Part shown: one piece after another, positions 8,857-14,442 of the stretch | Position numbering within the stretch: position 1 is the first letter of the stretch | Layout: every line of letters starts with the position of its first letter | From: Podaxis mareebaensis | Taxonomy: Eukaryota; Basidiomycota; Agaricomycetes; Agaricales; Agaricaceae | DNA length: 14,442 nucleotides | Direction: 5' to 3' | Assembly (NCBI GenBank): GCA_018524725.1 | Contig: JAEUWP010000428.1 | Span: 1 to 14,442, forward strand | Made by a program: the position numbers and the translations under genes | The notes under the pieces: generated by a model | Seen by the model: the letters and a program-made list of their open reading frames with translations, nothing else | Told to the model about the DNA's origin: nothing | The model's database searches: none

Positions 8857-9298
8857 TTGTCTTTCTAGCTGACTTGTGGAGTGATTTCCATTACAATGAT
8901 TATGTGTCAACCTGTTGTGACTCATTAACTGACACCTCTTGTATGGTATCATTCAATGATGCCCATATACAGGTTTGCCATTCTTTGAATACTACTGATG
9001 CATTTACTGTGGAGATACTCCATGCATTATCTGCTGAGTTATCTCTATTCAGTCTTTCATCTAGGAAGTGAGTGGTTTGTTCTTTCAGCTGCCACAAACA
9101 ACTATTGCAGGTTAGGTAGCTCAGTAATAGGCTTTTTCAGCCTCTGGAACTAGTGTACCCTAAGCCCATAGTATATTGTCACAAAGATTTTCTGGTATAA
9201 TTTTCTGTGGATATTTAAGAGCCTCTGAATTGACTGTAGTGACATTACTCCAGCCAGTCTTGAGTTTTCTTAAACATCTATCCTCTTCTGTTCTTATC

Positions 9299-10621
9299 AT
9301 GTCTCTTGAATCTCTTAATGCTTTTACCGAACTTGACAATGCAGTCAGTAATTTCCACCACTGTCTTCAACATTTTGGGTATAAGGAGACCACCAAGACC
9401 TCTGTCTTCAATGCTCTCCAGGTGATCATTGAACCAGCAGTACATTTCTCACATGGGGCCTTCTATAACATTCTGGTTAACTCTTATGTATATATTTAGG
9501 ACATCTTCCTTCATCAATTAAAGGGAGATGCAAGCACCTTGAACAAACCTGACTTCAGCAAGTTGATCTATCAAGCTTGTTGCTCTTTTGAATCCTGGCA
9601 AAGCGACCATGACAGGAGCTACAAGATGCCCCCCATTTATCACCAACTTCACCAGCTGTGTCAACAGCTTTCTTGTGTCAAGACCAAGACCTCTGTCCCT
9701 ACCGAGATGACCTCTAATCTTCCTGGTGGAGACAGACCTGATAATGGATCCACTGGCTTGTCTGCCAGTTCAGTCTCCAGTGCAGGATCCTCTGCTCCTC
9801 CAAAAAAGGTATGTGATCTTTGGTTTATCTTTGCAACTCCACAGCTCACTCCCTTCTATAGCATCACAGGGGAAAGGCTGCTTCTAGCAGTGATTGGGCT
9901 GCTAGCAAGGCTCTGGAAGAGGAGACTCAAATTGTCAATCTTAACCCAGCTAACAGTCTGCTTCAGTCTGTCTCTCCTCCTGAGGTAGGTATCTAATATT
10001 AGATTCCCCCACCTCTGACAGGATTCTGATTCTCTTGCTAGGACTGCATGCATGTGGATGATGTGAGTTCTAGTTCAACACCTTCATCACTTGAGGTGCT
10101 TACTCAGGCCCCCATCTCAACTGTCCATGTTTGTACAAGTCTCTAGCTTTTGCTTTATAAATCTGACTGTTCTTTATTAGACTGGTACTGCATTGGGCCC
10201 TCACTCTTCCACAGTATGTCTTCCTTATGCATTGGTCCCAGGTATGGATACTTCCAGCTGTGCTTACCAATGTGCTGTACAGCTTACTACTGGTTATCAT
10301 CCTTGCATTGTCACTGCTGAGGCTTCTAGTGATGGTAAGTTGTTTAATTCTTCTCTGGGTCACTGTAGTACTGATATGGGTTCCTTAGCTGCTTCTTTGT
10401 CCAAGTCCTTACAAGGCTTCACTGCATGAGCTGTTGAGCTCACTGAACACCTCACTTTGACTGCTGGTAGGCCAGCTGTTGAGACCCACCTCCTTGGCTG
10501 CAGCTCAGAGGTTGTTCAAGCTGTGGAAGATCTAGAGGTAGTGGTTCATCACTACCAGTACTTATCTAGTGAACAGGATAATCTCCTCAAGGCTCTCAAC
10601 AGGTTGTCCATCAAGGCTTGA
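9299..10621 (+). pseudogene. Gene B: spliced protein of unknown family, decayed
   Basis: I do not recognise the family. Proposed exons are 9299-9421, 9500-9808, 9862-9984, 10042-10062, 10181-10334 and 10389-10621, summing to 963 bases (320 residues plus stop). The well-supported introns are 9809-9861 (GTATGT), 9985-10041 (GTAGGT) and 10335-10388 (GTAAGT). The 9422-9499 intron (GTGATC) and the 10063-10180 donor (GTGAGT) are less sure. The start region (MSLESLNAFTELDNAVSNFH) looks helical. It is followed by FSKLIYQACCSFESWQSDHD, a Ser/Gly/Ala-rich linker, a segment with scattered Cys (CAYQCAVQL) and a helical C-terminus (VVQAVEDLEVVVHHYQYL). One in-frame TGA at 10427 fits an Arg CGA; the final stop is TGA 10619-10621. 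It follows gene A in the same orientation and converges on the element 2 pol. No catalytic motif is visible. Confidence 0.58.
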
Positions 10622-10804
10622 TTGTTACTGGTTTGACTACTTCTTGCATACCATGTCTGTCACTACAGCTTAACACTCCACTCATCTGTATACTGCTATT
10701 AACCCTTATATCTACTGTTTGATTGTTTGACTGTATCTGAATATGATCATGTTGTCTGTGATCTTGATTGTTACTTAAGAAATCCTTGCAAGGATGGTTC
10801 CTCG
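10622..10804. other. Convergent intergenic gap with a 14-base palindrome
   Basis: The plus-strand gene B and the minus-strand pol end facing each other across about 180 AT-rich bases. A perfect palindrome ATCCTTGCAAGGAT lies at 10782-10795, ten bases past the pol stop. It may be a transcript-end structure for either side. No AATAAA-type signal stands out on the plus strand. Confidence 0.4.
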
Positions 10805-13800
10805 CTAGACTTCCATGTCTTCATCTATGAGCTTATTATCTGATTCTTCTAGCATTTTAAGGGCTTTGGAATCAGTATCTAATAAACCCTTGACTTTATC
10901 ATCGAACTTGATTCATTGTCTTGCAAGATAAGGTATGACTCTAAAGGCCACTACCTTATTCTGCCAAACTGAACCATCCAATTCTGCTAAGATATAAGCA
11001 CCACCACTTAACCATTTAATGACTATCATAGGCCCTATATACCTAGGCTTCATTTTACAATCTGCAGACATTTCAATTGCTGAATTCTTTACTAGGACCA
11101 GATTCCTGGGTCCTAGTTTGAAGTCTTTAATCTTATGCTTATAGGCTTCTTCTAATTGCAACATGCGGTTTAGCTTTTCTTCAGTCATCTTTATGCGCAT
11201 TTCTTCTATATGTGTGACATGTTTCACAAGAGCTTGTGCTCATAATCTGAGAAGTTTGCTAGTAGATATTAACTTGTCTGGATACTTAACGAGCCATGTC
11301 ACTTCTATTATATCTAAGGGAATTGTAGGATAAGCACCCATAACCATAAAATATGGTGAACACCCTGTTCCTTTTCTAATGGTGATACAATCTGCCCACA
11401 TTACATGGTGTAGTGACCAGTACCATTTCTTAATGTCACTATTCATAACTTTGAACAGCATTTGTCTAAGATCCCAATGAGGTCTCTCAATGATACCATT
11501 CACTTGTGAATTGTAAGGTGAAATGGTAACACCTTTGATACCATACTTTTCTGATAGCCACCTTATGGCTTTCTTAAACAGAGAGCCATTATCCATGACT
11601 ATTTTAACTAGTGAGCCCCATTGGCAAATGATGTCTTCAAATAACCATTGTCCAATCAACTTCACATTCTCTTTTCTTAACACTCTCACTTCCATCCAGG
11701 AAGATAACCCACATCACCCATGCACAATATAACTACACCTGTTTGATGGCAGAGTAATGTGTACTGTATCCATGTGTAATACTTGGAATATAGACAGCAT
11801 ATGTGTTACCACTGGAGGCAGTTCTAGTGCCATTTTCTGTCTGATCTGACAAAGGTGACATGATTTGACATACCACACTATGTCACCTTCCATCTCTGGC
11901 CACCAAAACCTTTGGGCAATCATCCTGTTTGTCATGTAAGCACCTCTATGTCCCAATTTATCATGACATTCTTTCATGATGCTCATGTGATTTTCTGGAT
12001 CTACCACTAGTTGTGGAAAACCAGATCCAGTTGTTTTTCTCTATAGTTGTCCATCATTATCTAACCAGAAGTGTGAGGCTGCTCTGACGAACTTTGCTTG
12101 CTCTGTAGTCATCCTCATGAGGTCCAATTTCTTAGGTCCAGTAGCTAGCCATTCCCTGATTTTATGAAGCTGTTCATCCTGCATTTTAGCAGCCTGAGTT
12201 CTTCTATCCTCATCATAAGGTTCTTCGCTAGCTGCTAGGTCCTCTAAGTCTTGTTCCTCTCATGACGTTACTTCATTCAAGAATTGTCTAATGAGTATAG
12301 GACAGCTAGGATCTCTTGTGAGTATCTTTCACTGTTTAATTTCTCACTTGGCATTTTCTTTAGCCTCTTTTAAGGCCATCTGGAACTCTGAGTTATCTTT
12401 GAAGAACCACTGAAAGAAACCAGTCCTATTGTTGATTTCATTGAAGAAGTCTTCCAAGTCTAAGGGGTCCTCATTGTGAGGATCATTCTTTACCAACTCA
12501 AAGTCTTCTCCATCATCTTCTGAACTGTCATCAAACTTTCACTCAACAGGATCTCCCAGATACCAGGGACATCACAAGAGTCTGTCTGGACTGAAAGTCT
12601 TTCCTTTCTTATGTATCAGGGTGAAGTGGAAGTTGGTTCTGATGTAGTCTACCCAGCAATTGATCATCACATTTGGCAGTTTACCAGGATTATTCAACAT
12701 TCTGAACAGATACTTGGTGTCAGTTTCAATTACTAAGTTTCTACACCCTCTTAATAGATATGCTTCTTCTTCTAATGCCATTCTTAACCTGCACAATTCT
12801 CACTTGGGTTGTGAATACCACTGTTGTCTAGGATCCATTAATATGGAATTGAATTTCACATAATGAATCTGCTTAGGGTCTACATCATTGCATTGATAGA
12901 TATAATACCCTACTGCTCTCCATGAGGAGTCTACTGCCATTACAATAGGCTGTTCACTAGGAAACTTAGGATTCCTAGTATGAAAGCATTCTTGTATCTT
13001 ATCTTTTAACTGCTGTTGCATGAGCTCCTGTTCTGGTCCCCATTCAAATGGTATATTGGGTCTACAGATGTTATACAAAGGAGCTGCTATGGTTACAAAA
13101 TGAGGAACATGGTTCCTGCATTGAACCACTGTTCCTAAGAAAGCTCTCACATCAGTAGGGTTTTCACAAGGTCCCCATCTAATGATCTTTCCTATGGTAT
13201 CTGCTGTAGGTTTTCTTCCTTGGTAAGAACAGTCAAACCTGATGATTGTAATATGATCAGCACAAATTGTAGTCTTGGGTCCTGAAAATGTTCCTCCTGC
13301 ATACTTCATTCTCTGTAAGATTCTATTGACTGTTTGCATATACTCCCATATGAAGTGACAAATTCCTGGGTTCTTGCATAGAACTTCATAACTTCCATCA
13401 GGTTGTTTGTAGTGAGATATAGGACCTCTAATAGGTACGTCATCTATGTAGGGCATAGTGTATTCTGGTATCTCGTCTTGCAGGATGTAAGTTACATTGT
13501 CATGAAAGATTGGAATGGAATTAGTCCAACCCATTGGTAGGGTGACCAACCATAATGCTCCAAAGGGTGTCTGGAAGGTGGTCAAGTCTCATGATGATTC
13601 TGCTAATTGTTGCTCATCATAACCAACATATAAATCTAATACTCCATTACACGCGCAACTGGCAAAGTGTATTGCCAATTCTTCTGTAGCTGGAGGTGAA
13701 CCTGAGTATGCTATTGTTACTCAATTTAGCAGCTCTAGACTGTGAACCAATCTAAGACTTTTTCTGTCTTTCTTAACTACACAAAACCATCATAACCTGT

Positions 13801-14440
13801 AGGAGGAGTTTGATGGTTCATATACTCCCATGTCAATTTTTCTTCTGATGATTTTACATACTTCATCATAGATAGCTGGGGGTATTCTGAAATGTTTTTC
13901 TACCCATGGCATATGGGCTATTGTTGGAATTTCTATAGGAGGGAAATACTCTTCTTTGAACTTTCTGCATTCTGTGTCATCCCACACAAAAGCTTCATTA
14001 TGTTTGGCTATTAACCAATGCATAAGTTTCTGCTCTTCTGTAGTGAGAAACTCTGATCCATGTCCTGTGTCCATCTTACACATATGATCTTCTGTGTAGT
14101 GGCCCTTGGGTTGGAATTCTGGTGGCTGTACAGGGAGTACTGGTAGATTGGCTGGGGGATCTCCTTTAATTTCTTGAGTGATCTAAAACTTCTCTGGCAG
14201 CTCTCCAAGTACTGGTTTAACTTTTAACACTACTGGTTTGTACTTCTTCACAAAGCATAAAGCAGTATTGTTCTGGGTCCATGGACTGTCTACTGGGGTT
14301 ACTGCAATAACTGCTGATGGTCCAGTAGGTCCCATATTTTCTGACTGAATATACTGTCAAAAGATCTTCTTTTCTGGTAGATTAGAGTCTTCCAAACTTT
14401 TAATAAGATAAAGTAAATTAACTTCATCTTCTCTCATCTT
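10805..14440 (-). pseudogene. pol: Ty3 pol of element 2: RT, RNase H, integrase (N-terminus outside window)
   Basis: One minus-strand frame of 1,212 codons runs from the window edge to TAG at 10805-10807 without frameshift. It begins in the linker after the protease. RT holds the catalytic YIDD at 13439-13450, followed by RNase H (VMAVDSS near 12940; VIETDTKYLFRMLNNPGK near 12690-12745). Integrase has a zinc finger (HDKLGH..., CHLCQ; about 11840-11980), Asp in HMDTVH, Asp in VMDNGS and Glu in NGIIERPHWD. A GPY-like C-terminal module (KPRYIGPM near 11040) and an acidic tail end it; no chromodomain is present. Fifteen stops interrupt it. Thirteen are TGA (14357, 13790, 13721, 13589, 12800, 12572, 12539, 12344, 12329, 12260, 11714, 11240, 10913; low coordinates) and two are TAG (14183, 12041). 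Several TGAs sit where mushroom Ty3 elements have Arg. Catalytic residues survive, so decay is mainly by stop-forming transitions. Confidence 0.88.
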
Positions 14441-14442
14441 GC

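Larger units (their letters stand above)
8319..9298. other. Gene-free stretch between genes A and B
   Basis: About 980 bases hold no supported gene. The left part (8400-8630) contains several stem-loops. The right part contains a C-rich tract resembling the polypurine-tract complement (8829-8842) and an unsupported 65-codon open stretch at 8874-9071. The 3' end of the gene A transcript and the promoter of gene B probably lie here. Confidence 0.5.
4447..14442 (-). mobile_element. Element 2: large Ty3/gypsy retrotransposon carrying antisense genes, 5' end outside window
   Basis: Reading on the minus strand, the order is pol (14440 to 10805), about 5.6 kb of extra DNA, a polypurine tract (5201-5189) and a 3' LTR (5188-4447). 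The 5' LTR, gag and protease lie beyond base 14442, so the element exceeds 10 kb. Two multi-exon genes (6008-8318 and 9299-10621) lie between pol and the tract, on the opposite strand. CpG is rare across the whole interval, in contrast to element 1, consistent with heavy CpG deamination. That the genes belong to the element rather than to a later insertion is inferred from their position, the shared CpG scarcity and the lack of any other element end around them. Confidence 0.72.

Noticed and set aside
8874..9071. 65-codon plus-strand ORF between genes A and B.
   Set aside because: No recognisable domain and no clear joining to gene B. It could be an exon, but nothing shows it.
9422..9499. Reading 9422-9499 as coding in gene B.
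   Set aside because: It ends in an in-frame TAG directly at an AG acceptor and has intron-like AT-rich text. Removing it keeps the frame, though the GTGATC donor is weak.

Overview
The window looks like repeat-rich nuclear DNA of a filamentous fungus, most likely an Agaricomycete (Basidiomycota). The grounds are two Ty3/gypsy polyproteins, the character of the second one (RNase H and integrase wording familiar from mushroom Ty3 elements), and short GT-AG introns of roughly 48-97 bases in the other genes. I see no clear host housekeeping gene, rRNA, tRNA or CRISPR. Taxonomy and family names are from recognition only; no search was run.

Region 1 (1-4434, + strand) is the 3' part of a chromodomain-bearing Ty3 element. 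It holds the end of reverse transcriptase, RNase H, integrase (HHCC and DDE), GPY/F and chromodomain in one frame (1-2130). A second ORF (2117-3754) starts inside the end of pol and encodes two CCHC zinc knuckles. A polypurine tract and a 3' LTR (3789-4434, ends TGTTAC...GTAACA) follow. There is no frameshift. The frames are broken only by 14 TGA codons, and no TAA or TAG.

Region 2 (4447-14442, - strand) is a second, different and larger Ty3 element, tail to tail with the first and only 12 bases away. Its 3' LTR is 4447-5188 and its polypurine tract is 5189-5201. Its pol occupies 10805-14440 and runs off the window edge. It covers the linker after the protease, RT (YIDD), RNase H, integrase and a GPY-like tail, without a chromodomain. 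CpG is very scarce throughout.

Between the pol stop and the LTR of element 2 lie about 5.6 kb of extra sequence carrying two multi-exon genes on the opposite strand to the element: gene A (6008-8318) and gene B (9299-10621). Gene A encodes a Lys/Glu coiled coil, a cysteine-rich module and an acidic tail. Gene B encodes a smaller protein with a Ser-rich middle and a helical C-terminus. I recognise neither family. Exon phases can be joined through nearly all introns, which supports real spliced genes, now mildly decayed. The most interesting hypothesis is a large fungal Ty3 element carrying an antisense, intron-containing accessory cassette. A cluster of hairpins follows gene A, and a copy of the polypurine-tract-like motif lies upstream of gene B.
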